This document shows, piece by piece, positions 22,555 to 31,151 of a DNA stretch of 64,000 nt. A model generated the notes under the pieces. The model was not told the DNA's origin and searched no databases. It worked only from the letters and a program-made list of their open reading frames with translations. The translations under genes were made by a program, and so were the position numbers. The stretch's first letter is position 1, and the number at the start of each line of letters is the position of its first letter. Origin of the DNA: Lachnoclostridium sp. An131 (GTDB lineage: Bacteria > Bacillota > Clostridia > Lachnospirales > Lachnospiraceae); assembly GCF_002160825.1 (NCBI RefSeq), contig NZ_NFLI01000005.1, positions 1-64,000 on the forward strand, read 5' to 3'.

Positions 22555-22564
22555 TGTTCAATTC

Positions 22565-24064
22565 TTAAGATTCCTTGATTTTACGGGAAAGTTTGCACAC
22601 TGTCTCCACATGCCCCGTCCCCGGAAACATATCCACCCCAACAGCCTTCTCCACCTGATACCCCCTGCCCTGCAGCATCTCCAGATCTCTTACCAGGCTC
22701 GTGGGCTTACAGCTGATATACACAATCCGCTCCACCCCAAAATCAATAATCTTCTGCAGCGCCTTGGGATGAATTCCGTCCCGGGGCGGATCCAGCACAA
22801 TCAGATCCGGTTTGTCCTGAAGCTCGTCCACGACCTTCAGCACATCACCGGCGATAAAGGAGCAGTTGGCAAGTCCATTCAGCTGCGCGTTTACACGCGC
22901 AGCTTCTACGGCCTCCTCCACAATCTCCACGCCGACCACCTTCTGAGCCACCGGCGCAAGAATCTGTGCGATCGTGCCGGTACCGCTGTAAAGGTCGAAA
23001 ATCACACGGTCCTTCGTATCGCCGACATAATCCCTGGCTGTGCTGTAAAGGACCTCGGCCCCCAGAGAATTCGTCTGGAAAAAGGAAAACGGGGAAATCT
23101 TAAAACGCAGTCCCAGAAGTTCTTCATAGAAATAGTCCCGCCCATATAGAACCTCTGTCCGGTCATTCTGAACCACATCAGCCAGACTGTCGTTGTATGT
23201 ATGAAGGATGCCTGCGATGGTTCCATCCAGCTCCAGGGCGCGCAGCAGCTCTGACCAGTCGGCATCCATCCGCTGAATCTGCTGTATCTGCCGAGGGTTG
23301 GCTGCATCTGCCGATCGAGCAGCTGAAAATCCATCCTCTTGCTGCACAGCCGCTGCTCCCTGTGGCTGCATGTTTTCTGCCTTTGCTTCTGCTCCCCAAG
23401 GCAGCGAAAGCTGCGTCGTCGTTACCAAATCTACCAAAATCTCGCCGGTTTTCGCGCCCTTTCTTACCAGCAGGTGGCGCAGATATCCGGTATGGCGCAG
23501 TCTGTGATAGAAAGGCAGCCCCTGCTCCTGAAAATATTGAAGGGTACAGGACAGGATTTTGCGGTAATCCTCATCTACAATCTGGCACTGGTCCGTCGTA
23601 ACGATATCATAAAAGCCGCCGCGTTTATGCATGCCGAGGGCCAGAGGCCCGTCCTTTACCTCATCGCCAAAGGAAAATTCCATCTTATTGCGGTAGGCGA
23701 GGCGGCGGGGGCTTTCTTTTACTCCTTCAAACATATAGGGTTTCCAAACTGCTCCGTCAAGAAGCTCCCGCAGCTGGCTCTCCTTCAGCCGGAGCTGTTC
23801 CTCATAGGGCAGGTTCTGATAGGTACAGCCGCCGCACTGTCCAAAATGCGGACAGGCCGGCTCTGTCTCCAGGGGCGACGGCTCCAGTACCTCCAAAAGC
23901 TGGCCTTCGCCGGTTCCTTTCCGCAGCTTGCGGATCCGATAGCGGATCTTCTGGCCCGGAATCGTATTCTTTACTATGATGCGGCGTTCCTCCGCCTTTA
24001 TAATTCCACGGTTCGGGAACTCTGTCTTTTCTACGGTTCCCTCGTAAATTTCTCCCTTTTTCAT
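22565..24064 (-). CDS. rlmD: 23S rRNA (uracil-5-)-methyltransferase RlmD with element-supplied C-terminus
   Basis: A 499-residue enzyme with an N-terminal TRAM domain (residues 1-60), a Fe-S cysteine set beginning CPHFGQCGGC, and a SAM-binding domain with DLYSGTGTIAQIL, VLDPPRDGIHPKAL and the catalytic ISCKPTSLVRDL. A Gln/Ala-rich insert lies near 225-265. It methylates a uridine of 23S rRNA. After GTGHVETV the protein ends quickly as CKLSRKIKES, whereas the displaced fragment at 7052-7372 continues for about 100 residues. The last ten or so codons are thus encoded by the integrated element, keeping the enzyme core whole. Confidence 0.9.
   Translation of the reverse strand: MKKGEIYEGTVEKTEFPNRGIIKAEERRIIVKNTIPGQKIRYRIRKLRKGTGEGQLLEVLEPSPLETEPACPHFGQCGGCTYQNLPYEEQLRLKESQLRELLDGAVWKPYMFEGVKESPRRLAYRNKMEFSFGDEVKDGPLALGMHKRGGFYDIVTTDQCQIVDEDYRKILSCTLQYFQEQGLPFYHRLRHTGYLRHLLVRKGAKTGEILVDLVTTTQLSLPWGAEAKAENMQPQGAAAVQQEDGFSAARSADAANPRQIQQIQRMDADWSELLRALELDGTIAGILHTYNDSLADVVQNDRTEVLYGRDYFYEELLGLRFKISPFSFFQTNSLGAEVLYSTARDYVGDTKDRVIFDLYSGTGTIAQILAPVAQKVVGVEIVEEAVEAARVNAQLNGLANCSFIAGDVLKVVDELQDKPDLIVLDPPRDGIHPKALQKIIDFGVERIVYISCKPTSLVRDLEMLQGRGYQVEKAVGVDMFPGTGHVETVCKLSRKIKES
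22602..22618. repeat. right attachment-site copy (att core)
   Basis: GTCTCCACATGCCCCGT inside the 3' end of rlmD, identical to 7356-7372, 15.2 kb apart in direct orientation. Confidence 0.8.
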
Positions 24065-24097
24065 AAATACTCCTGTCTGTGCGCGGCGTCTGCGCTT

Positions 24098-24490
24098 TTA
24101 TTTTTTCCTTCCGTCCTTATCCTTCGGACCGCCAAGCAGCACCTGGCCCACCAGAGCTGCTCCTCCAAAGATAAGGATCAGCATAATCAGATACACATAG
24201 AGGCTCGTAGCGCGGAACACGAAACGAATATTTGAAATAATAGAAGCCAGTATTATCACGACTCCCAATATTGTCAGCAGCTTCGCTCCTACAGAATCCA
24301 CATTCAGAAACAGCCATATAATTCCCGCAATAAAGGGAACGACCACCAGTCCGGCTCCAAAGTGAAAGCCCCAGAGCCTGAAGCCGAAGTGTGTGCTGAC
24401 TGTTACGTTGGACATAAACCAGTAAAGTCCTGCCGCCAGCATTATCAGTCCAATCAGAAACTGAGCCAATGGATTGCGCCTTTTTTTCAT
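24098..24490 (-). CDS. small integral membrane protein, four segments
   Basis: The start is ATG 24490 (MKKRRNPLAQFLIGLIMLAA), with GGAGGGGG upstream. The 130-residue product has four predicted membrane helices and short loops, ending GGPKDKDGRKK. There are no transporter or enzyme motifs. The gene is 33 bases upstream of rlmD on the same strand. It is a hypothetical protein; its position one gene away from pcrA and a membrane-stress operon may be coincidence. Confidence 0.65.
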   Translation of the reverse strand: MKKRRNPLAQFLIGLIMLAAGLYWFMSNVTVSTHFGFRLWGFHFGAGLVVVPFIAGIIWLFLNVDSVGAKLLTILGVVIILASIISNIRFVFRATSLYVYLIMLILIFGGAALVGQVLLGGPKDKDGRKK

Positions 24491-24550
24491 TTGCTTCCCC
24501 CTCCTGTTTCTCTCTTCTGTTTTCCCTGTCGGAAAACCTGAAGGTTCCCA

Positions 24551-24594
24551 AAAAGGGCGCCTCAAAACATTCCACGTCTTGAGGCGCCCTTTTT
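24551..24594. terminator. bidirectional terminator
   Basis: AAAAGGGCGCCTCAA / TTGAGGCGCCCTTTT (24551-24565 with 24579-24593), loop 13 bases, T-runs on both strands. It ends the 24605-24850 transcript. Confidence 0.85.
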
Positions 24595-24604
24595 TCATCA
24601 AGTG

Positions 24605-24850
24605 CTACTCTTCTTCTCCATCCTCAAAAAAGTCATCGTCGAAATCGTCATCGAAATCATCTTCAAATTCCTCCGGATAAGACGGAGTCAGGAAGCGGTA
24701 CACAGCGTACGCGATTCCTGCGATAGCCGCTACGGCACCGATAATCGCAAGAACCCAAAGCAGTGTGTTCTTATTCTTTTCGTCTTCTTCCTTCTTGTGA
24801 ATCAGTTCGTTCAGTCTGGTCGCTGCCAGAAAATCTTCCATCTTGTTCAT
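24605..24850 (-). CDS. single-pass membrane protein with very acidic C-terminus
   Basis: An 81-residue protein with an N-terminal amphipathic helix (MEDFLAATRLNELIHKKEED), one membrane segment near residues 29-50 (LLWVLAIIGAVAAIAGIAYA) and a tail of about 22 D/E/F residues (EEFEDDFDDDFDDDFFEDGE). Small proteins of this kind recur in Lachnospiraceae, function unknown. It is a single-gene unit with its own terminator, just downstream of pcrA. Confidence 0.65.
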   Translation of the reverse strand: MNKMEDFLAATRLNELIHKKEEDEKNKNTLLWVLAIIGAVAAIAGIAYAVYRFLTPSYPEEFEDDFDDDFDDDFFEDGEEE

Positions 24851-24939
24851 GCCTCATACTTCCTTTCTGCGTCATGGGACATCCACGCCTGCTAACTGCT
24901 CATATTATACCACACAGCAGTCAAAATTACTATCGTTTC

Positions 24940-27180
24940 CTAGATTTTTTTCAGTTTTGCAAAGGAAGCAAAGAGCTTTTTTACGCCAGCCGTATCGAAC
25001 TCTACCTTGACCTCGTAATCCTTCCGGCCTTCGGTAATCTCCAGCACAGTACCCTCTCCAAATCGCAGATGGCGGACCCGGTCGCCTACGCTGTAATCCA
25101 GATGGTCTGCTTTTGTCACTGTGACAGGCGCTGTCTCGAAGGGCTTGGAGCGCAGGCTTCTGCGGGCTTCCATGTAAGCCTCTCTGCGTTTCTCCCGGCG
25201 CACCTCCCATTCTTCCTTTGCCCGCTGGCCCGGCGTTTCATTTTTGACATCCAGATACTCCTCCGGAATCTCCCGGATAAAGCGGGAAACCTGATTATAC
25301 TGAATCTCACCACGGATCATGCGCTGCCTCGCCGCTGTCAGCGTCAATTCCTTCTTCGCCCGGGTGATGCCTACATAGCAGAGACGGCGTTCCTCCTCGA
25401 TCTCCTCCCTGGGATCTTCAGCCATAATTGACATATAGCTGGGAAACAGGCCTTCCTCCATGCCTGCCATATAGACATAAGGAAATTCCAGGCCTTTCGC
25501 GCTGTGAAGGGTCATAAGCACCACATGGTTGCTGTTTTCCTCCAGATTGTCAATGTCGGCGACAAGGGCTACCTCCTCCAGAAATCCGCTTAAGGAAGGC
25601 TCTTCCGCGTTGTCGTCGTAGTCGCGGACCTTGCTGAGCAGCTCGTCAATGTTTTCGATTCTGGCCCTGGACTCCTCTGTGTCCTCCAGCTCCAGCTCCT
25701 TCACATAGCCGGTCTCTTCAATCACTGCCTCGAGAAGCTCACTGACGCTCAGCTGCTCCTGCTTTGCACGAAGGGTCTGAATCAGCACCGTAAAGGGCAG
25801 AACCTTGGCGCTTCCCCGGCCGATTCCGGGAATATCTGCTGCCTGAAGAAGGGCGTCGTAGAAGCTGATTCCATACGCGGCCGCGTAGTCTCCCACCCGG
25901 GTCAGCGTCGTGGCTCCGATTCCCCGTTTGGGGACGTTAATGATACGACGGACTGCCAGCTCGTCCCGGCCGTTGTCAATCGTTTTCAGGTAGGCCAGCA
26001 GATCCTTGATTTCCTTGCGGGCATAGAAATTTACGCCGCCGATCAGCTTATAGGGAATGCTGGCATAAATCAGCTTTTCCTCAAAAAGACGGGACTGGGC
26101 ATTGGTCCGGTAAAGGATTGCGTGATCCTGGTAATCCGCCTCTTCCTTTTCCACATGGCTTCTGATATTTCCAATTACGTATTCCGCTTCCTCAAACCCA
26201 TTCTGAAACTGCCGGAAATGTACCGGAGCTCCGTCTCCGTTATCCGTCCAGAGGCGCTTGTCCTTGCGGCCCACGTTATTCCGAATCACATCGTTCGCCG
26301 TATTCAGAATGTTTCCGGTGGAACGGTAATTCTGCTCCAGCTTAATGACCTTTGCATCCGGAAACACATTTTCAAAATTTAAAATATTCCGGATATTGGC
26401 TCCCCGGAACCGGTAGATAGACTGGTCATCGTCACCCACCACGCAGAGATTCCGGTATTTGGAGGCCAGAAGGCTCACCAGGCGGAACTGGGCCGTATTC
26501 GTATCCTGGTACTCGTCCACCATAATATAACGAAACCGCTCCTGATAATTGTCCAGCACATCCGGACAGTTCTGAAACAGCTCCACGGTTTTCATAATCA
26601 AATCATCAAAATCCAGCGCGTTATTCCGGTGCAGCTGATCCTGGTATTCTTTATATACCGCCGCCGTACGCTGCGCCCGGAAGTCCTGTCCCGCATTCAG
26701 CGCCATCTCCGCCGGACTGATCAGCTCATCCTTGGCCCTGGAAATAGCAGACAGCAGCGTGCGCTCTTTCATGATCTTGGTATCAATATCCAGCTTCCTG
26801 CAGACATCCTTCATCACGCTTTTCTGATCATCCGTATCATAGATGGAAAAGGAGGTATCGAAGCCCAGCCTGTCTATAAAACAGCGCAGAATCCGCACAC
26901 AGGTCGAGTGAAAGGTGCTGACCCAGATGCTCTCGCTGCCCATGCCTACAATCTGATTGATGCGTTCCCGCATCTCCCCGGCCGCCTTGTTCGTAAAGGT
27001 AATGGCCAGGATATTCCAGGGATTTACTCCCTGCTCAATGAGATATGCCGCCCGGTGCGTGAGCACGCGGGTCTTTCCGGAGCCGGCTCCCGCCAAAATC
27101 AGAAGCGGCCCTTCTGTATGAAGCACCGCTTCCTGCTGCTCCGGATTTAACGTAACCTGATTCAGGGTATTACTGTTCAT
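24940..27180 (-). CDS. pcrA: ATP-dependent DNA helicase PcrA/UvrD
   Basis: A 746-residue superfamily 1A helicase, the usual length. Motif I is GAGSGKTRV (near 34-42), motif II VDEYQDTN, motif III DDDQSIYRFRGA, motif IV QNYRST, motif V MTLHSAKGLEF and motif VI YVGITRAKKEL. The C-terminal 60 residues form the tudor-like domain that binds RNA polymerase in PcrA (VGDRVRHLRFGEGTVLE). It takes part in nucleotide excision repair, rolling-circle replication and removal of recombinase filaments. Confidence 0.95.
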   Translation of the reverse strand: MNSNTLNQVTLNPEQQEAVLHTEGPLLILAGAGSGKTRVLTHRAAYLIEQGVNPWNILAITFTNKAAGEMRERINQIVGMGSESIWVSTFHSTCVRILRCFIDRLGFDTSFSIYDTDDQKSVMKDVCRKLDIDTKIMKERTLLSAISRAKDELISPAEMALNAGQDFRAQRTAAVYKEYQDQLHRNNALDFDDLIMKTVELFQNCPDVLDNYQERFRYIMVDEYQDTNTAQFRLVSLLASKYRNLCVVGDDDQSIYRFRGANIRNILNFENVFPDAKVIKLEQNYRSTGNILNTANDVIRNNVGRKDKRLWTDNGDGAPVHFRQFQNGFEEAEYVIGNIRSHVEKEEADYQDHAILYRTNAQSRLFEEKLIYASIPYKLIGGVNFYARKEIKDLLAYLKTIDNGRDELAVRRIINVPKRGIGATTLTRVGDYAAAYGISFYDALLQAADIPGIGRGSAKVLPFTVLIQTLRAKQEQLSVSELLEAVIEETGYVKELELEDTEESRARIENIDELLSKVRDYDDNAEEPSLSGFLEEVALVADIDNLEENSNHVVLMTLHSAKGLEFPYVYMAGMEEGLFPSYMSIMAEDPREEIEEERRLCYVGITRAKKELTLTAARQRMIRGEIQYNQVSRFIREIPEEYLDVKNETPGQRAKEEWEVRREKRREAYMEARRSLRSKPFETAPVTVTKADHLDYSVGDRVRHLRFGEGTVLEITEGRKDYEVKVEFDTAGVKKLFASFAKLKKI

Positions 27181-27234
27181 AATCCGTTGTCTCTTTTCTA
27201 TTACATCTCTTATTCTATCGTGTTGAAATACATG

Positions 27235-28218
27235 CTAGACAAGCTTCTGGCCGCAATTGGGGCAGAAGTTTGCTCCGTTCGTCTTCGTCCCGCAGTTGGG
27301 ACAGAAATTCGGGGCCGAGCCTCCTGCTGGAACTGCGCCTCCCGCGTTCTGATTCATCTGGCCTCCCTGGCCTGGCATACTCTGGTGCATCTGAGACGCC
27401 ATCTGCTGTCCCATCGCCATTCCCATGGCCATTCCTGCCATTTCCGAAGCCGTGCCGCCTCCCTGGCCGTTTGCCATAGCCTCGCCCATAGCCACCTGCT
27501 GGAAACGTCCGACGTCGCCAATCATACTCTGGGCCGCAGCCTTCTCCGCCATTTTCTGAACCTCGGGCGGATAGTTGAAGCTGGAAACGGCAAAGCTCGA
27601 GATACCGATTCCAATCTTCTGCATCTCCATGTCCAGATCCTCCTGGATGCCCTGCCCGATCTCATGGGCATTCACCTGAAGATTGAACATATCCTTTCCT
27701 TCTTTTGAAATCCATTTCATCAGGAGCTGATCCAGCATGCCGGTAATCCGTTCCTTGACGTCCTCTACCGTAAACTGCTGCCGGATTCCGGCCACCTTTT
27801 CAATCAGCGCGTCATAATCCGCCACCTTGCAGGCAAAGGTTCCAAAAGCCCGGATAGGCATGCCGCCCGGAAGGCCCGGAGCAGGCATCAGCACAGGATT
27901 TTTGGTTCCCCATTTCACCAGAACCTCCTTCGTGTTGATAAACAGCACCTCTGCCCGTATTCCACTGTTGAAACCAAACTTGAAGCCCTTCAGCGTAGAC
28001 AGGAAGGGAATGATGTCTGACTCAATATCATAGCTTCCCTCATCCCGGAAGATTCCCTCTACCTTGCCGTTGTAGAGGAAAATGGCGTCCTGCCCGGGCC
28101 GGATAATCAGGCGGCTTCCTTTCTTGATTTCTTTATTGCTCCATTTCCAGAACAGCATATCGTCCCGGAATTCCTGCCATTCGACTACGTTGGCAAACTG
28201 TCCTCCAAATAATCCCAT
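27235..28218 (-). CDS. ydjI: SPFH-domain protein with C-terminal zinc ribbons, YdjI-like
   Basis: A 327-residue protein: an SPFH/stomatin-like domain at residues 20-210 (RLIIRPGQDAIFLYNGKVEG, VKWGTKNPVLMPAPGLPGGM), a Met/Gln/Gly-rich hinge (215-290), then two zinc-ribbon knuckles CPNCGTKTNGANFCPNCG. In Bacillus subtilis YdjI works with PspA and the membrane pair YdjG/YdjH in membrane protection. Here the gene overlaps the upstream zinc-ribbon membrane protein gene by 34 bases, which in turn follows pspA, so the operon is kept, with the two middle genes apparently represented by one. Confidence 0.8.
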   Translation of the reverse strand: MGLFGGQFANVVEWQEFRDDMLFWKWSNKEIKKGSRLIIRPGQDAIFLYNGKVEGIFRDEGSYDIESDIIPFLSTLKGFKFGFNSGIRAEVLFINTKEVLVKWGTKNPVLMPAPGLPGGMPIRAFGTFACKVADYDALIEKVAGIRQQFTVEDVKERITGMLDQLLMKWISKEGKDMFNLQVNAHEIGQGIQEDLDMEMQKIGIGISSFAVSSFNYPPEVQKMAEKAAAQSMIGDVGRFQQVAMGEAMANGQGGGTASEMAGMAMGMAMGQQMASQMHQSMPGQGGQMNQNAGGAVPAGGSAPNFCPNCGTKTNGANFCPNCGQKLV

Positions 28219-29354
28219 GGAATTTCCTCCTCATCTCCCAGCTCTGTCGCCGCTTCTGCCGTCCAGGTATTCTGAATGTCCGCGTATCCTCTGTCGTCGT
28301 CTCTGCTGAACCAGTAAAGAGACGCCACTATGATCAGAATCACTGCTACAATTCCCGCGATTTTTACCGGACTCTTCGGGTAATCGCCCTCCACGCGGCC
28401 GCTTTGCCCATTGATCAGCACGTGATACTGCTTTCCCTTATAACTATATGCAGTCGTATAAACCGGCATCATCACATGCTTATAGGTCTCATCCCGGTAA
28501 TCGGCCCGGACCCGGACGTCGCGCACTTCATCAAACCGGCGCAGGACATCCTGTCTGGCCATGCTTTCCAGCTCCTGCCCCATAGCCTGAAGCGCCTCTC
28601 CATGAGCGTCATCCAGATCCACAGTATAGCATTCAGCGCCGTAGCCCGAAAAGTACTCCGGGGCATAGGAAGCCATCTGCTGCGTGCCAAAAACCCCTGT
28701 CCTCCTCAAAAGCTCCTCATCCAGCTTGTGAGAAGCCGGCACGAGCACATCGTCAAAGGCCTTTCGCAGTGAACCGGAGGTAGGATACCAGTCCGTCACG
28801 ACGCGATGGGTAGTCTTTCCGTCAGAGCTTCTGTGCGTAACCGTCCTGTGACGCCCGCCCATCGCTGTATATCTGGCGTCAGCCTTCGCATCAAAGGTCC
28901 AGTAGGGCAGATACACTCCCTGCAGCCGCTCCCTCTGGTACAGATGCTTTAGCTCGCCGGGAGCCAGCCAGCGCCCCTTCATCCAGTGGCGGAACAGCTC
29001 ACCTACCCGCTCCCTGTCAATCTGAAACGGAATCACGCCGTCCGGAATAATAGCATCCTCCTGCTTCTCCGCCAGCACGTAGCTGGAACCGCAGTACGGA
29101 CACTCCACCGCAGTGCTCGTAGGGTCTACCTCGATTTTCGCTCCGCAGCCCTTACACTCCATAGTCTGCGTCGTTTTCTCTTCCGCACGTATCGTCTGCA
29201 TGGCATGCCGCGTCAGGCTGTGCTCCACGATGCGCTCCTTCTCGTTCAAAATCGGAACCACCGTATCACAGTTCGGACATTTGAGGCTCTGGGTCTCCAC
29301 ATCAAATTCCATGACGCCGCCGCAGTTTTCACAATAGTATATTTGGTTTTCCAT
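28185..29354 (-). CDS. zinc-ribbon membrane protein of the PspA operon, YdjG/YdjH-like
   Basis: A 389-residue protein. It has two N-terminal zinc ribbons (YCENCGGVMEF..CPNCD near 7-30 and CKGCGAKIEV..CPYCGSSY near 67-92), a large central domain with Trp- and Tyr-rich motifs (GVYLPYWTFDAKADARY), one membrane helix near residues 331-350 (IAGIVAVILIIVASLYWF) and an acidic cytosolic or external tail. By position between pspA and the SPFH gene it should anchor the complex to the membrane. The double role of YdjG plus YdjH in one chain is inference from gene count. Confidence 0.7.
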   Translation of the reverse strand: MENQIYYCENCGGVMEFDVETQSLKCPNCDTVVPILNEKERIVEHSLTRHAMQTIRAEEKTTQTMECKGCGAKIEVDPTSTAVECPYCGSSYVLAEKQEDAIIPDGVIPFQIDRERVGELFRHWMKGRWLAPGELKHLYQRERLQGVYLPYWTFDAKADARYTAMGGRHRTVTHRSSDGKTTHRVVTDWYPTSGSLRKAFDDVLVPASHKLDEELLRRTGVFGTQQMASYAPEYFSGYGAECYTVDLDDAHGEALQAMGQELESMARQDVLRRFDEVRDVRVRADYRDETYKHVMMPVYTTAYSYKGKQYHVLINGQSGRVEGDYPKSPVKIAGIVAVILIIVASLYWFSRDDDRGYADIQNTWTAEAATELGDEEEIPWDYLEDSLPT

Positions 29355-29382
29355 CTCGTCCCCTGTTATTGCTGATTATGTA

Positions 29383-30063
29383 CTATAAGCCCATCTTTGC
29401 CTTAAGCGCCGCCAGCTCGTCGTCTACAGAGGAAGAACTGTCGTCCGAATCATATTTTCTCGCCAGATCGTCGATGCTGTCTCCGGAATCATTGAGCTGG
29501 GACATGGCGTTTGCCTCGTCCAGCATACGGTTTGCCTTCTCCTCCATACGGTCAAAGGCTGCCATGGCCTCTCCCGCTCCGGCAATGCTGGATCCCATTT
29601 TATTCATCCTTTCCTGTGTCTTCGCTACCGCCACCTTGGCCTTAATCGCGTCGCGCTTCGCCTGCAGGTTATCCAAATCCTTCACCAGCTTATCATGCAT
29701 TTCACGCATTTTCGCCGCATTTGCCGCAGCCGCATCATATGCCTGCTTTAAGCTCTCCTGCTGAGCTGTAAGCTGAGCCTTCTTCTCCAGAAACTGGCGC
29801 GCGTCATTGTCATTCCCGGCCATCAAAGCCTTTTCCGCATACCGCTGCATCTTCGCAATGTCCTGAGTGCACTCGTCAAGCTCTCTTTTCGCCTTCGTCT
29901 CAGACGCCATCACTGCCGCCGTCTCAGCCTTCACCTTGCCCAGATCGCTCTCGATATCACGCAGATACTCATCAATCATCTTCTCCGGGTCCTCCGCCCT
30001 GTCCAGAAGCGCGTTGATATTCGCCGACATGATATCCCCAAACCTCTTTAAAATATTTGCCAT
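29383..30063 (-). CDS. pspA: PspA/IM30 (Vipp1) family phage shock protein
   Basis: A 226-residue, nearly all-helical protein with the PspA pattern MANILKRFGDIMSANINALL, then DRAEDPEKMIDEYLRDIESD, followed by long coiled coils. This is the ESCRT-III-like family that polymerises on stressed membranes. Length and start match YdjF/LiaH-type proteins. It is the first gene of the operon with the zinc-ribbon and SPFH genes, expressed from a sigma-A-like promoter with a hairpin leader. Confidence 0.9.
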   Translation of the reverse strand: MANILKRFGDIMSANINALLDRAEDPEKMIDEYLRDIESDLGKVKAETAAVMASETKAKRELDECTQDIAKMQRYAEKALMAGNDNDARQFLEKKAQLTAQQESLKQAYDAAAANAAKMREMHDKLVKDLDNLQAKRDAIKAKVAVAKTQERMNKMGSSIAGAGEAMAAFDRMEEKANRMLDEANAMSQLNDSGDSIDDLARKYDSDDSSSSVDDELAALKAKMGL

Positions 30064-30158
30064 TGCTTTCCTCCTTATATAAAGACGGCTGAGTTCCCGT
30101 TCAGCCTGTCTGAACTGTACACGGCCGGACGCTGCCGCCGGTTTGATTCTTAAGTCCT

Positions 30159-30188
30159 ATTATATTACATCTCCCCGCCTCTGCACAA
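30159..30188 (-). promoter_or_regulatory. pspA promoter
   Basis: Minus strand TTGTGC (30183-30188), 18 bases, TATAAT (30159-30164). A small hairpin GGCTGA/TTCAGCC follows in the leader near 30085-30103. No sigma-W-type GAAAC/CGT pair is obvious. Confidence 0.5.
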
Positions 30189-30305
30189 GAGGAAATCCTT
30201 CCGGGGCCTTCTTTCGTGTACAGCTGCAAAGTGCGCATTTTCCGGTCGAAACAGCCATTCTGCCTTTCTGGGAAAACAAATTAAAATAAAATTAAGATTT
30301 GACTC

Positions 30306-30334
30306 TTGTCATATAGTTTTGAATACTATATAAT
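30306..30334 (+). promoter_or_regulatory. promoter of the DUF1836 gene with internal dyad
   Basis: TTGTCA (30306-30311), 17 bases, TATAAT (30329-30334). TATAGT (30312-30317) and ACTATA (30325-30330) form an inverted repeat inside the spacer and -10, a likely operator. Confidence 0.65.
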
Positions 30335-30355
30335 GAAATTCTGGGGGTGAATGAT

Positions 30356-30988
30356 ATGACCATCGACAGTCAAAACCTTCTGGAGAGCATTTTACAGAGC
30401 CTGGATCGCATCGACTATATCAAACCGGAAGACATTCCCGGAATTGACCTTTACATGGATCAGGTGACCACCTTTATGGACAGCCATCTGAGCGCGTCCA
30501 GGCGTTACGAAGACGATAAGATTCTTACAAAAACCATGATCAACAATTATGCAAAGAATCATCTGCTTCCCCCTCCGGAAAAGAAAAAATATTCCAGGGA
30601 GCATATGCTGCTTCTGATTTTTATTTATTATTTTAAAAATATCCTTTCCATCAATGATATTCAGAGCCTGCTCGCTCCGCTGACGGAACGTTACTTTCAC
30701 ACAGAGCATGAGCTGCAGCTCGATCGCATTTACTCCGAGGTATTCAGCCTGGAAAAAAGCCAAATCGAGGTCATGAAGGAGGATCTGATCCAAAAATACC
30801 AGACCTCAAAAGACACCTTTTCCGGCGCGCCGGAGGAAGACAGTGATTTTCTTCAGCTCTTTGCCTTTATCTGTATGCTGAGTTTCGACGTATATATGAA
30901 AAAACAGGTGATTGAAAAGCTGATCGACCAGTTTCCCGGCCAGGACAGACCTTCCGGAAAAAACCGCAAAGAAAAAGAAAACGATTAA
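30356..30988 (+). CDS. DUF1836 domain-containing protein
   Basis: About 210 residues. GGGGGTG is best spaced for ATG 30356, although a GTG at 30347 is in frame. Residues 70-165 fit DUF1836 (LPPPEKKKYSREHMLLLIFI, YYFKNILSINDIQSLLAPLT), a clostridial and bacillar family whose first part resembles a MerR-type helix-turn-helix (Y-[ST]-R-x-x-[IL]). The C-terminus is basic. A DNA-binding regulator is likely, and the dyad in its own promoter suggests autoregulation. It is divergent from the pspA operon, and a control link is possible but unproven. Confidence 0.75.
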   Translation: MTIDSQNLLESILQSLDRIDYIKPEDIPGIDLYMDQVTTFMDSHLSASRRYEDDKILTKTMINNYAKNHLLPPPEKKKYSREHMLLLIFIYYFKNILSINDIQSLLAPLTERYFHTEHELQLDRIYSEVFSLEKSQIEVMKEDLIQKYQTSKDTFSGAPEEDSDFLQLFAFICMLSFDVYMKKQVIEKLIDQFPGQDRPSGKNRKEKEND

Positions 30989-31024
30989 AAATTCAGATTA
31001 AGCTTAAGAAGCCACAGAAGGCAG

Positions 31025-31062
31025 TGGGCAGGCTCTCAGATTCGAGAAAGCCTGCCCATTTT
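31025..31062 (+). terminator. terminator after the DUF1836 gene
   Basis: TGGGCAGGCT / AGCCTGCCCA (31025-31034 with 31049-31058) with an inner CTC/GAG pair, then TTTTG. Confidence 0.85.
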
Positions 31063-31151
31063 GACGCATATATAAAAATATGCAAAATCATCCGGCTTTT
31101 ATTCCTCACAGCCTCGTGAGCCTTGCCCTGTACGGATGAAGCCCCTTTCTC

